From: Candidatus Pristimantibacillus lignocellulolyticus
GTDB taxonomy: Bacteria > Bacillota > Bacilli > Paenibacillales > Paenibacillaceae
Reading direction: 5' to 3'
Assembly (NCBI GenBank): GCA_023639215.1
Contig: CP097899.1
Coordinates: 2,171,001 to 2,235,000, forward strand
DNA: 64,000 nt
The position numbers and the translations under genes are program-made. The notes under the pieces are model-generated. The model ran no database searches and was not told where the DNA came from. It worked only from the letters and a program-made list of their open reading frames with translations. Shown here piece by piece: positions 51,803 to 59,880 of the stretch (position 1 is the stretch's first letter; every line of letters begins with the position of its first letter).

Positions 51803-53524
51803 ATGGGGGTTCGAAATAAAAAAACGGTCCATTGGTTGTTCATGTTGATTCTGACGTTTAGCATTGTTGCGTCAGGCTGTTCTAGTAACGGAAACGGAAA
51901 CGGAAACAAAAAAGATGAGTCAACTAAACCAAAGGGCACAAATGTTTCCACAGATGAATCTAACTCATCTGAAGCAAAAGTAGAGCCGTTCACGATTTCT
52001 TTATTTACGGCTGCTACGGGACCGATCCCGACAGAAGACAATAAGATCTATCAAGAGATTAAAGAAAAGCTAGGGATCACAATTAAGGAAGAATATCTGG
52101 TTGGTGATATTGAACAGAAACTTGGCGTCATGATTGCCGGTGGTGATTATCCTGACATAATTACAGCCAATACAAAGTTAACTGCGGCTAAAGCAGTTAT
52201 TCCACTAGAAGATCTAATTGAGGAACACGCACCAAATTTGAAGAAACATTTCGGGAAAGTTTGGGAACAATTGAAAGATCCAGCGGACGGTCATATCTAC
52301 TGGCTGCCAAACTATGGAGTATATCAAGGCGAATTTAAGCCTACAGACTATATGGGACCAGCTTTCTATATCCAAAAGGCTGTTCTAAAAGAATATGGTT
52401 ATCCACAACTTAAAACATTAGATGATTATTTTAAGTTGATAGAAGATTATGCAACTAAATACCCGGAAATAGACGGACAACCGACAATTGGGTATACATC
52501 ACTTGCTTTTGATTGGCGTGACTGGGGTCTTCGTAACGCACCACAACACTTGGCAGGTCATCCAAACGATGGTGGTGTTCTAGTAGATCCAAATTCAAAC
52601 GTTGCCACTTTATATTCTGCGACTGATACAGCTAAGCCATACTATAGTAAGCTGAATGAAATCAATGCTAAAGGCTTGATGGATAAAGAATCATTTGCAC
52701 AAAATTACGACCAGTTTTTAGCTAAAGTTTCCAGCGGCCGCGTCCTTGGTATGTTTGAACAACGTTGGAACTTCGGGCAAGCTCATGATTCACTTGTATC
52801 TCAAGGAAAAACTGATCGAACTTATGTAGGTTTCCCACTTGTTTATGACGAGAGCATAACGGATTACTATCTTGACCGTCCGGTAATTAATTTAGGTAAT
52901 GGTTTCGGTATTACAGTTAATGCTGAGAATCCAGAAAAAATCATTAAATTTATCGATACAATGTTGTCAGAGGATTGGCAAAAACGTCTTAACTGGGGTG
53001 AAGAAGGTGTCGATTATCTTGTAGGCGACAATGGCCTATACTACAGAACTCCAGAGATGCGCACGCAACAAGAGGATGTAACTTGGAAACAAAAATATAA
53101 AGCTGAATCACTATGGGGTTATCTACCTAAGTTAGAAGGTAACTACCCAGATGGTAATGCTGATGGTCCTGGTAATCAGCCGGACGAATTCTTCGCTAAC
53201 TTGAAGGATATCGACAAAGAATTGTTAACAGCATACGGTTATAAAACGTGGACGGACTTCTTCTCGAGTCCACCAGATAATCGTGTTTCTTATCCTGCAT
53301 GGAACATTGACCTTATTGAAGGTTCACCAGCAAAAGTTGCCAATCAAAAAATGAAAGATCTTGATTTTAAATACTTGCCAAAAGCGATTTTGAGTAAACC
53401 AAATCAATTCGAAGACGTTTGGGCGGAGTATGTAGAACAGATGGGTAAAGTAGATACGAATGCTTACTTAGATCGAGTTAATGAACAACTTGAATGGCGT
53501 AAAAATGCTTGGTCGAGTAAGTAG
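51803..53524 (+). CDS. Sugar-binding lipoprotein of an ABC importer (LplA-like)
   Basis: 573 residues. Signal peptide WLFMLILTFSIVASGCSSN with lipobox ASGC. The mature N-terminus is low-complexity (Gly/Asn then Ser/Thr-rich), followed by a family-1 extracellular binding domain (TISLFTAATGPIPTEDNKIY; GGDYPDIITANTK). The length is typical of LplA/YtcQ proteins that bind oligosaccharides. ATG at 51803 with AAGGAGG eight bases before. A stable hairpin follows its stop and probably gives it higher mRNA levels than the permeases. Confidence 0.92.
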   Translation: MGVRNKKTVHWLFMLILTFSIVASGCSSNGNGNGNKKDESTKPKGTNVSTDESNSSEAKVEPFTISLFTAATGPIPTEDNKIYQEIKEKLGITIKEEYLVGDIEQKLGVMIAGGDYPDIITANTKLTAAKAVIPLEDLIEEHAPNLKKHFGKVWEQLKDPADGHIYWLPNYGVYQGEFKPTDYMGPAFYIQKAVLKEYGYPQLKTLDDYFKLIEDYATKYPEIDGQPTIGYTSLAFDWRDWGLRNAPQHLAGHPNDGGVLVDPNSNVATLYSATDTAKPYYSKLNEINAKGLMDKESFAQNYDQFLAKVSSGRVLGMFEQRWNFGQAHDSLVSQGKTDRTYVGFPLVYDESITDYYLDRPVINLGNGFGITVNAENPEKIIKFIDTMLSEDWQKRLNWGEEGVDYLVGDNGLYYRTPEMRTQQEDVTWKQKYKAESLWGYLPKLEGNYPDGNADGPGNQPDEFFANLKDIDKELLTAYGYKTWTDFFSSPPDNRVSYPAWNIDLIEGSPAKVANQKMKDLDFKYLPKAILSKPNQFEDVWAEYVEQMGKVDTNAYLDRVNEQLEWRKNAWSSK

Positions 53525-53533
53525 GATGACAGA

Positions 53534-53571
53534 GAGCGGAAGGTTGGAGCATTAGTTCCGGTCTTCCGCTC
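53534..53571 (+). promoter_or_regulatory. Hairpin between binding protein and permease genes
   Basis: GAGCGGAAG (53534-53542) pairs with CTTCCGCTC (53563-53571), loop 20 bases, followed only by GTTT. Such intercistronic hairpins after binding-protein genes usually stabilise or partially terminate the transcript. Confidence 0.65.
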
Positions 53572-53591
53572 GTTTAAGACAGGAGGCGGAA

Positions 53592-54569
53592 ATGATGCCG
53601 CAAAATACGATCCAAAAGGTTGAAAGCAAACCTCAGTCTGCTTTGCGAACTAGAGATTTTTGGAATAAGATAATCCGCCAGCGACAATTGATCATTATGT
53701 CTATTCCAATGGTGATATACGTTATAATTTTCGCCTATTCTCCACTTTGGGGCTGGCTAATGGCTTTTCAAGACTTTAAACCAATGACAGGAGTCTCAAT
53801 TTTTGAACAAAAATGGGTTGGTTTTGATCAATTTAAATTTCTATTTATGGACGAAGGCTTTACCCGGGTACTTCGCAATACTATAGCAATGAGCTTAATC
53901 TCGCTTATCCTCGGGTTTGTAACAGCGATTGGTTTAGCGCTACTGCTGAATGAAATTAAGAAAACAGGCTTCAAGCGATTAATTCAAACCATATCATATC
54001 TTCCTCACTTCTTATCTTGGGTTATTGTAACGGGACTAGTCTCAATGTCTTTATCCACAGAAGATGGCATTATTAATATTTTACTCGTGAAGCTTCACAT
54101 TATTGATCAACCGATTCTTTGGCTTGGTGAAGGTAAATACTTTTGGGGAATTGTTGGTCTGACCAACGTCTGGAAGGAAGTTGGATGGAATACAATCATC
54201 TACTTAGCGGCTATTGCATCCGTTGACCCATCCTTGTATGAAGCAGCAGAAATAGACGGTGCAGGGCGTTATCGCAAAATATGGAACATCACGTTACCCG
54301 GCATCAGATCAATTATCGTCATTCTGCTGATCATGAATGTCGGCTGGATGCTAAATGGCGGGGGCTTTGATATACAATACTTCCTCGGCAACGGACAAGT
54401 GCTTGATTGGTCGGAGACAATAGACATATTCGTCCTCAAGTACGGCCTCAAAATTGGAAACTACTCGCTCGGTGTCGCAGCTGGTATATTCAAAACGGTC
54501 GTCAGCATTATATTACTCTACTGCGCAAATATAATCGCCACGCGTCTTGGCGAAGAACGACTAATATAA
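53592..54569 (+). CDS. Sugar ABC transporter permease (LplB-like)
   Basis: 325 residues with six membrane segments after a cytoplasmic N-terminus. The EAA loop near the C-terminal half reads YEAAEIDGAGRYRKIWNITL. Start at 53592 (two consecutive ATG, the second equally possible) with AGGAGG six bases before. Confidence 0.93.
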   Translation: MMPQNTIQKVESKPQSALRTRDFWNKIIRQRQLIIMSIPMVIYVIIFAYSPLWGWLMAFQDFKPMTGVSIFEQKWVGFDQFKFLFMDEGFTRVLRNTIAMSLISLILGFVTAIGLALLLNEIKKTGFKRLIQTISYLPHFLSWVIVTGLVSMSLSTEDGIINILLVKLHIIDQPILWLGEGKYFWGIVGLTNVWKEVGWNTIIYLAAIASVDPSLYEAAEIDGAGRYRKIWNITLPGIRSIIVILLIMNVGWMLNGGGFDIQYFLGNGQVLDWSETIDIFVLKYGLKIGNYSLGVAAGIFKTVVSIILLYCANIIATRLGEERLI

Positions 54570-54581
54570 GGGGGGCTCCGC

Positions 54582-55502
54582 ATGCAAACAACGATCAAAA
54601 AATTTAAAACGGAGCCATTTCTGTTTCATACGTTTAACGTAATATTCATGCTGTTCGTCGCTGTAGTCACATTATATCCGTTTCTTAACACGTTGGCAGT
54701 CTCATTTAATGCGGGTCTCGACACTACGCGTGGCGGCATTTACGTGTGGCCGCGGGAATGGACTATTAAGAACTATCAAGCCGTATTCGCATCAGGAAAA
54801 GTGTACGATGCTTTCTGGGTATCTGTTGCACGTACACTGGTTGGTACGTTGGTTAGCGTTTTTCTTACTGCTATGCTGGCGTATACGATTAGCCGCAAGG
54901 AGTATATATTCCGCAAACCTATTACGTTAATTTTTATACTTACGATGTATTTCAGCGCTGGACTCATTCCTTCGTATTTTTTAATTAAGGATCTACATTT
55001 GTTAAATTCGTTTTGGGTTTATATTTTGTTCCCTGGAGCTGGGGCAGGGATGATTAGTGCATTTAACATGCTTGTCGTCCGTACCTATATTTACACATTA
55101 CCGGAAAGCTTGATTGAATCAGCGAAGATAGATGGAGCGACCGACTTCCGCACATTCTTCAACATCATTATGCCGCTTTGTACGCCAGTGCTTGCGACGA
55201 TCGCATTGTTTACAGCGGTTGGTCAATGGAATACATGGTTTGATACGTTTATCTTTGCATCGTCTAGACAGGAATTAAGCACTCTTCAATTCGAGCTAAT
55301 GAGATTAATGTCATCAACAGTAAATTCCAATGCCAATCCTAACATATCGTCCACAGCTGCGAGGGATACGGCAACCATGATTACACCACTGTCAATTCGA
55401 GCCGCCATTACGATGGTTGCATCTGTTCCGATTCTTATCGTATATCCATTTCTACAAAGGCACTTTGTCTCGGGAATGCAGCTTGGCAGTGTAAAAGAGT
55501 AA
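54582..55502 (+). CDS. Sugar ABC transporter permease (LplC/YtcP-like)
   Basis: 306 residues with six membrane segments; EAA loop IESAKIDGATDFRTFFNIIM. The N-terminus FHTFNVIFMLFVAVVTLYPF is typical of LplC. ATG at 54582 with AAGGGGGG upstream, 12 bases after the first permease. The ATPase subunit is not encoded here, as is usual for LplABC systems that share an MsmX-type ATPase. GC content rises in 54250-55400 compared with its neighbours. Confidence 0.93.
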   Translation: MQTTIKKFKTEPFLFHTFNVIFMLFVAVVTLYPFLNTLAVSFNAGLDTTRGGIYVWPREWTIKNYQAVFASGKVYDAFWVSVARTLVGTLVSVFLTAMLAYTISRKEYIFRKPITLIFILTMYFSAGLIPSYFLIKDLHLLNSFWVYILFPGAGAGMISAFNMLVVRTYIYTLPESLIESAKIDGATDFRTFFNIIMPLCTPVLATIALFTAVGQWNTWFDTFIFASSRQELSTLQFELMRLMSSTVNSNANPNISSTAARDTATMITPLSIRAAITMVASVPILIVYPFLQRHFVSGMQLGSVKE

Positions 55503-55594
55503 TATCTTTAATCCGTTGATGATGGCTGGAATAACTGTAATATTTATATTTTTAACTTGTTCTTCGACTGATGGATGTATACTTCCCTCCAGAG

Positions 55595-55630
55595 AACAGC
55601 CTCCTTTTAATTGAAAGGGGGCTGTTTTTA
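55595..55630 (+). terminator. Terminator of the sugar ABC operon
   Basis: AACAGCCTCCTTT pairs with AAAGGGGGCTGTT (G-U pair) and is followed by a T-run. Confidence 0.87.
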
Positions 55631-55761
55631 TTGTTAGGGCTAATACACTCAGATGATATATACGTTTTTGATAAAGGTGAATGGAAAAACAGTTATCTAA
55701 CGTATTAAGAGAATTAACATATACTGAAATAAATCGGTTCAATCGTCAGTAGGTGAAAAAA

Positions 55762-56397
55762 GTGAGTAGTTCTAAAAGTAAACAGAAAAGATATAGCGAC
55801 AAGTTAAAAAAACAGAATAATATATCAAATAGAACTACAAATCTAAGTATCCCTCATAATTCAAACCGTTCAACTGGATCAAGTAACGCAAACACTATTG
55901 CGATTATAGGTGGTTGGGTTGAGGCAATAGGAAATATTGTAGCAGCAATTGGTGATACACCCGTTAAGAACATATCAGAAAATATAAAAACAGACTTACG
56001 GTTAGTCGGAAATGTTCTTCAAGCTGTAGGAAGTGCCTTATCTGCTGATAATGAGCTAATATTTATGGATATAGTAGGAGATATTCTACAGTCTGCTGGT
56101 AATGTAACGGTTGTACTGGGGATATTGGACGAAAATGAACAGTCGAGTCAACGCTTAGAGACGATAGGTAATGAACTGCAATTATTAGGTGCAGGCGTGT
56201 CTATTAACACACAAGAAAATCTAACCATTAGTCAATCATTAGACAATGTTGGAAATGTAGTTCAAGTCATTGGAAATGGTCTTCAGGTCTATGCAAATCC
56301 TGATACGGAAGAAGGAGTACTTGTAAATGCTATTGGTAGTTGGACTCAAGCGGTAGGTACGGTTATTTCGGCTCTTGCTGCAGATTACAACGATTAA
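55762..56397 (+). CDS. Repetitive protein with GN-xx-QxxG motifs (DUF6944-like)
   Basis: 211 residues. A basic, Ser/Asn-rich N-terminal 40 residues are followed by six or more imperfect repeats such as IGGWVEAIGNIVAAIGD, VGNVLQAVGSAL, VGDILQSAGNV, IGNELQLLGAGV, VGNVVQVIGNGL and IGSWTQAVGTVIS. I think it matches the DUF6944 repetitive family, whose function is not known; the repeats suggest an amphipathic helical array. GTG at 55762 has AGGTG seven bases upstream; a GTG at 55753 is also in frame. Single gene. Confidence 0.8.
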   Translation: MSSSKSKQKRYSDKLKKQNNISNRTTNLSIPHNSNRSTGSSNANTIAIIGGWVEAIGNIVAAIGDTPVKNISENIKTDLRLVGNVLQAVGSALSADNELIFMDIVGDILQSAGNVTVVLGILDENEQSSQRLETIGNELQLLGAGVSINTQENLTISQSLDNVGNVVQVIGNGLQVYANPDTEEGVLVNAIGSWTQAVGTVISALAADYND

Positions 56398-56490
56398 GAT
56401 ACTCTCGAATCCTTGTGGCGAAAGATTATTCGATTGAAAAAACATATATGATGGTCATCAGATTTATTTAGGGAGAATCGGTATTAATGA

Positions 56491-56522
56491 AAGAAGTGAG
56501 CTTTGTAGCTCACTTCTTTTTG
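56491..56522 (+). terminator. Terminator of the repetitive protein gene
   Basis: AAGAAGTGAGCT pairs with AGCTCACTTCTT over a four-base loop, followed by TTT. Confidence 0.88.
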
Positions 56523-56628
56523 CGTTCATAATAATGATCTCATCATGTAATTTATACGAGATCATTCCATCTACTGCACGGTAAGAAGTTACGCCTAGTA
56601 TTAAAAAACACACTATTTCCCGATAAAG

Positions 56629-56686
56629 TGTACACTATATAATATATCTACTTTAAAATTTTACTTTTTACAATATATAGTGTACA
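56629..56686. promoter_or_regulatory. Pair of inverted operator-like boxes before glpX
   Basis: TGTACACTATAT (56629-56640) and ATATAGTGTACA (56675-56686) are perfect 12-bp inverted copies 34 bases apart. A third partial copy (AAGTGTAAC) is at 56700. The right part of each box is close to the CcpN consensus TRTGHYATAYW (about 9 of 11), and ccpN is in the operon. Confidence 0.6.
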
Positions 56687-56726
56687 TTATTAATTATAAA
56701 GTGTAACTCATTTAGGGGGCTATGAT

Positions 56727-57698
56727 ATGAAGTTGGAGAGAGAACTTGCATTGGAAATTGTCAGAGTAACTGAACTTGCCGCTCTTGCATCGGCACCGTG
56801 GATGGGTCTAGGTGATAAGAATAGCGCGGATGGGGCTGCTACTGAAGCTATGCGAACGATGTTCGAAACTGTAAGTATGCAGGGAACAGTAGTCATCGGT
56901 GAGGGAGAAATGGATGAAGCTCCAATGCTCTACATTGGAGAGAGGCTTGGTATGGGTAATGGTCCAGAACTTGATGTGGCAGTTGATCCTTTGGAAGGAA
57001 CGGAATTAGTTGCTAAAGGATTAAATAATGCAATGTCGGTCGTTGCTATTGCGAATAAAGGTAGTCTCCTCAATGCACCTGATATGTATATGGAGAAACT
57101 AGCCGTTGGACCTTCCCTTGTAGGAAAACTTAGCTTGAATGATCCGATCGAAGTTACTATTCAGAAAGCGTCTCAATACTTATCTAAGTCTTATAGTGAT
57201 ATGACCGTGATGATTCTCGATCGAGAGAGACATCAAGAAATGATCGATACGGTGAGAAACCTTGGGGTAAGAATTAAATTTCTATCTGCAGGGGATGTTG
57301 CAGGTGCAATTGCTCCATCATTTGCTGAAACAGGAATTGATATGTATATCGGATCGGGTGGTGCTCCTGAAGGAGTTCTTGCAGCAGCTGCACTTAAATG
57401 TCTTGGTGGCGAGATTCAAGGTAGACTCATACCTGAAAATGAAGAGCAGGAGCAACGCTGCTTGGATATGGGATTATTAGATCCAAGGAAGTTGCTAACT
57501 ATGGAAGATATGATTGGACACGGTGATGTTATCTTTGCAGCAACAGGAGTCACGCAAGGAGAATTTCTTGGAGGCGTTAGATATTTGCCTGATCAACGTG
57601 CGGAAACTTTTTCTATGGTGATGAGAGCCCAAACAAAAACAATAAGATTTATTCATTCCATACACAATTTAACGGGAAAACCATATTTTCAACAGTAA
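56727..57698 (+). CDS. glpX: Class II fructose-1,6-bisphosphatase GlpX
   Basis: 323 residues. The metal and substrate motifs are GDKNSADGAATEAMR, GEGEMDEAPMLYIGE, AVDPLEGTELVAKG and GSGGAPEGVLAAAALKC. It catalyses the last unique gluconeogenic step, fructose-1,6-bisphosphate to fructose-6-phosphate. ATG at 56727 with AGGGGG upstream. It is first of a four-gene cluster ending with ccpN and yqfL, all consistent with control of gluconeogenesis. Confidence 0.94.
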   Translation: MKLERELALEIVRVTELAALASAPWMGLGDKNSADGAATEAMRTMFETVSMQGTVVIGEGEMDEAPMLYIGERLGMGNGPELDVAVDPLEGTELVAKGLNNAMSVVAIANKGSLLNAPDMYMEKLAVGPSLVGKLSLNDPIEVTIQKASQYLSKSYSDMTVMILDRERHQEMIDTVRNLGVRIKFLSAGDVAGAIAPSFAETGIDMYIGSGGAPEGVLAAAALKCLGGEIQGRLIPENEEQEQRCLDMGLLDPRKLLTMEDMIGHGDVIFAATGVTQGEFLGGVRYLPDQRAETFSMVMRAQTKTIRFIHSIHNLTGKPYFQQ

Positions 57699-57717
57699 GT
57701 ATAATGGGGGAATAACT

Positions 57718-58164
57718 ATGGAACAAACTTTTGTAATGATAAAGCCAGATGGTGTGAAATTAGGACTCATAGGTACAATAATTCAACGTTTTGAGAACAA
57801 AAGACTACGATTAGTTCGCTCAGATTTGCGTAGTTTAACTGTAGAGCAAGCGAGGGAACATTATTGTGATCTAGCGCAGAAGCCTTTCTTTGAGGAACTA
57901 GTTACATTTATTACTTCGGGAGAAGTTGTTGCTATGGTATGGGAAGGACCCGCAGCCATAAAAGTCGCGCGTAATTTAATCGGAGCTACGAATCCTGTCG
58001 AATCTTTGCCAGGTACAATTAGAGGGGACTTTGCTCTCGAACTAAAAAGCAATATCATTCATGGATCCGATAGCGCGGAAAGTGCAGTTAGAGAAATTAG
58101 TTTGTTTTTTCCGTTGTTAAGTGAAAAACAAGCAGCAGTAAATTCAATCGCAAAAGTGGTATAA
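57718..58164 (+). CDS. ndk: Nucleoside diphosphate kinase
   Basis: 148 residues. FVMIKPDGVKLGLIGTIIQR at the N-terminus and NIIHGSDSAESAVREI with the phosphoacceptor His near residue 116 are the family hallmarks. It keeps NTP pools balanced using ATP. ATG at 57718 with TGGGGGAA upstream. Placement inside a gluconeogenic cluster between glpX and ccpN is not the usual location of ndk. Confidence 0.95.
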   Translation: MEQTFVMIKPDGVKLGLIGTIIQRFENKRLRLVRSDLRSLTVEQAREHYCDLAQKPFFEELVTFITSGEVVAMVWEGPAAIKVARNLIGATNPVESLPGTIRGDFALELKSNIIHGSDSAESAVREISLFFPLLSEKQAAVNSIAKVV

Positions 58165-58204
58165 TGGTGAAAACGACTCCTAGAGGACAAAGGAGGTTAT
58201 TCTA

Positions 58205-58864
58205 ATTCAGTTAACACAAAGACAAGTTGATATATTTGAATTTGTTAAGAAGCAATCTCCAGTGACAAGTGATCAGATCGCAGATTTTCTTAAAGTAAAT
58301 CGTGCTACCATACGATCAGATCTTGCCGTTCTTGTTATGATTGGGTATTTGGAGGCAAAGCCGAAAGTAGGGTATTTCCCTGGGGCCGGTTTAAGAAGCC
58401 CAATAATAGGATTATCTAGGTTGGAAAACATTAAAGTAAGAGACGTACAGGGCGTTCCTATTGTCATTTCGATGAATGCGACTGTTCAAGATGCAGTAAT
58501 ACTATTCTTTCTAGAAAACGTTGAAAGTCTTATTGTTACCGATCAACGGGGATCGCTTGCTGGTATGGTCTCTCGCAAAGATTTGCTCAAAGTAACGCTC
58601 GGTAATCAATCTGCTCCTACTATGCCCGTTAGTTTAGTTATGACAAGGCAACCTAAAATCGTAACTGTAGGTCCCGACGAATCCGTACTATCTGCTGCTA
58701 AGAAGTTGATGCAACATGAAGTAGGTGTTCTACCGGTTGTTCATATTAAGTCAGGGGAAGATGGCTTAGAAATCATTGAGCCGGTGGGCGGAGTGAGCAA
58801 GACGACGATGACACAAGTGCTACTTAATTTGGCTACGGAAACTGTTGCAAAGGACGACATGTAA
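58205..58864 (+). CDS. ccpN: CcpN catabolite repressor of gluconeogenesis, probable ATT start
   Basis: 219 residues. An N-terminal winged helix (LTQRQVDIFEFVKKQSP, then SDQIADFLKVNRATIRSDLA and IGYLEAKPKVGYF) is followed by two CBS domains (about 85-205). CcpN represses gapB and pckA on glucose. No ATG, GTG or TTG lies at the expected N-terminus: GTG at 58262 would delete the first 19 residues of the DNA-binding domain. ATT at 58205 is seven bases after a perfect AGGAGGT (58191-58197) and gives an N-terminus aligned with the Bacillus CcpN start (IELNKRQ-like versus IQLTQRQ). yqfL starts two bases after the stop. Confidence 0.85.
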   Translation: MQLTQRQVDIFEFVKKQSPVTSDQIADFLKVNRATIRSDLAVLVMIGYLEAKPKVGYFPGAGLRSPIIGLSRLENIKVRDVQGVPIVISMNATVQDAVILFFLENVESLIVTDQRGSLAGMVSRKDLLKVTLGNQSAPTMPVSLVMTRQPKIVTVGPDESVLSAAKKLMQHEVGVLPVVHIKSGEDGLEIIEPVGGVSKTTMTQVLLNLATETVAKDDM

Positions 58865-58865
58865 A

Positions 58866-59672
58866 ATGAATAATGAATCGCAACATTTAATCTATATTTG
58901 CTCTGACTCGGTTGGAGAGACTACGGAAGCAGTAGCCAAAGCAACCATCAAACAGTTTCATACCAATCAAGTAAAATTGAAACGCTACTCTCACCTACAA
59001 GATGAAGATGAGATTCGTAATGTAGTGAGTGAAGCTGCAGCAAGCAACGCGTTAATTATGTATACACTCGTTCAACCTGAGTTAAGGGAAATGATGCGGC
59101 AGGAAGCAGTTCGACATAATATTGCTACAGTTGATATTATGGGACCTGCGATGCAAGGTTTTATTGATGCATTTCACGGATCACCTAGTCGGCTGCCGGG
59201 TCGTCTTCATACGCTTGATGAAGATTATTACCGCAGAATCGATGCAATAGAATATACAGTGCGCAACGATGACGGGAAAAATTTGAACGAACTTCTTCAA
59301 GCGGATATCGTGCTACTCGGTGTTTCTAGAACTTCAAAAACTCCGCTCAGCATTTACTTATCGCACAAAGGATATAAAACAGCGAATGTTCCTATCGTCC
59401 CAGAAGTGTTGCCTCCAGATTCATTGTCTCACATTGATTCGAAACGGTTATTTGGGCTTACAATGCATCCGGAACAGCTTATTCATATTCGCAAGGCAAG
59501 ATTACAAACGTTGGGACTTCTTTCTGGTTCGTTATATACTCAAAGATCAAGAGTTGAACAAGAGTTGAACCATGCCAAGCAATTTATGGAGCAAATTGGA
59601 TGCACAATCATTGATGTGACGAATCGAGCTATTGAAGAAACAGCCGGAATTATTCTTGAATCTATGCAATAA
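58866..59672 (+). CDS. yqfL: Pyruvate phosphate dikinase regulatory protein family (YqfL)
   Basis: 268 residues, DUF299/PPDK regulatory protein: YICSDSVGETTEAVAKAT at the N-terminus, the P-loop-like GVSRTSKTPLSIYLS near residue 145 and IPEVLPP-like VPEVLPPDSL. The family switches PPDK or PEP synthase by ADP-dependent threonine phosphorylation and Pi-dependent dephosphorylation. In Bacillus subtilis yqfL is the second gene of the ccpN operon and affects CcpN activity. ATG at 58866 with AAAGGA about 11 bases upstream; a TTG at 58845 is less likely. Confidence 0.92.
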   Translation: MNNESQHLIYICSDSVGETTEAVAKATIKQFHTNQVKLKRYSHLQDEDEIRNVVSEAAASNALIMYTLVQPELREMMRQEAVRHNIATVDIMGPAMQGFIDAFHGSPSRLPGRLHTLDEDYYRRIDAIEYTVRNDDGKNLNELLQADIVLLGVSRTSKTPLSIYLSHKGYKTANVPIVPEVLPPDSLSHIDSKRLFGLTMHPEQLIHIRKARLQTLGLLSGSLYTQRSRVEQELNHAKQFMEQIGCTIIDVTNRAIEETAGIILESMQ

Positions 59673-59701
59673 CAATATTTATAAAATGCAAATATTGTGC
59701 A

Positions 59702-59730
59702 TTGACAGTTTATAAGCATCCGTGTAGTAT
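59702..59730 (+). promoter_or_regulatory. Sigma-A type promoter of the GH84 gene
   Basis: TTGACA (59702-59707), a 17-base spacer and TAGTAT (59725-59730). The predicted transcript would begin near 59738 and carry a leader of about 140 bases containing the hairpin at 59770. Confidence 0.7.
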
Positions 59731-59769
59731 AACATTCAAATCCATATTATCGTAACGTGTTACCGCAAG

Positions 59770-59816
59770 GGCATTAGTTATGAAGAACTCGTTCTTCTTA
59801 ACTGGTGCCATTTTTT
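59770..59816 (+). terminator. Terminator hairpin in the GH84 leader, possible attenuator
   Basis: Nineteen-base arms (59770-59788 and 59791-59809) are complementary except for two G-U pairs and one mismatch, with a two-base loop, followed by A and six T. It sits downstream of the promoter at 59702 and 65 bases before the gene start, so it may be the regulated step; alternatively it simply ends ccpN-yqfL transcription. Confidence 0.75.
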
Positions 59817-59880
59817 GTTTTACGGACACAACGATACATACGGGTTATACATATAGTGTTTATAAATAAGGAGGGTAATA

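Noticed and set aside
59738..59800. BglG/LicT-type RNA antiterminator target in the GH84 leader
   Set aside because: Some resemblance (TGTTACCG, GGGCA), but too many differences from the consensus and no adjacent antiterminator gene, so only a plain attenuator is proposed.
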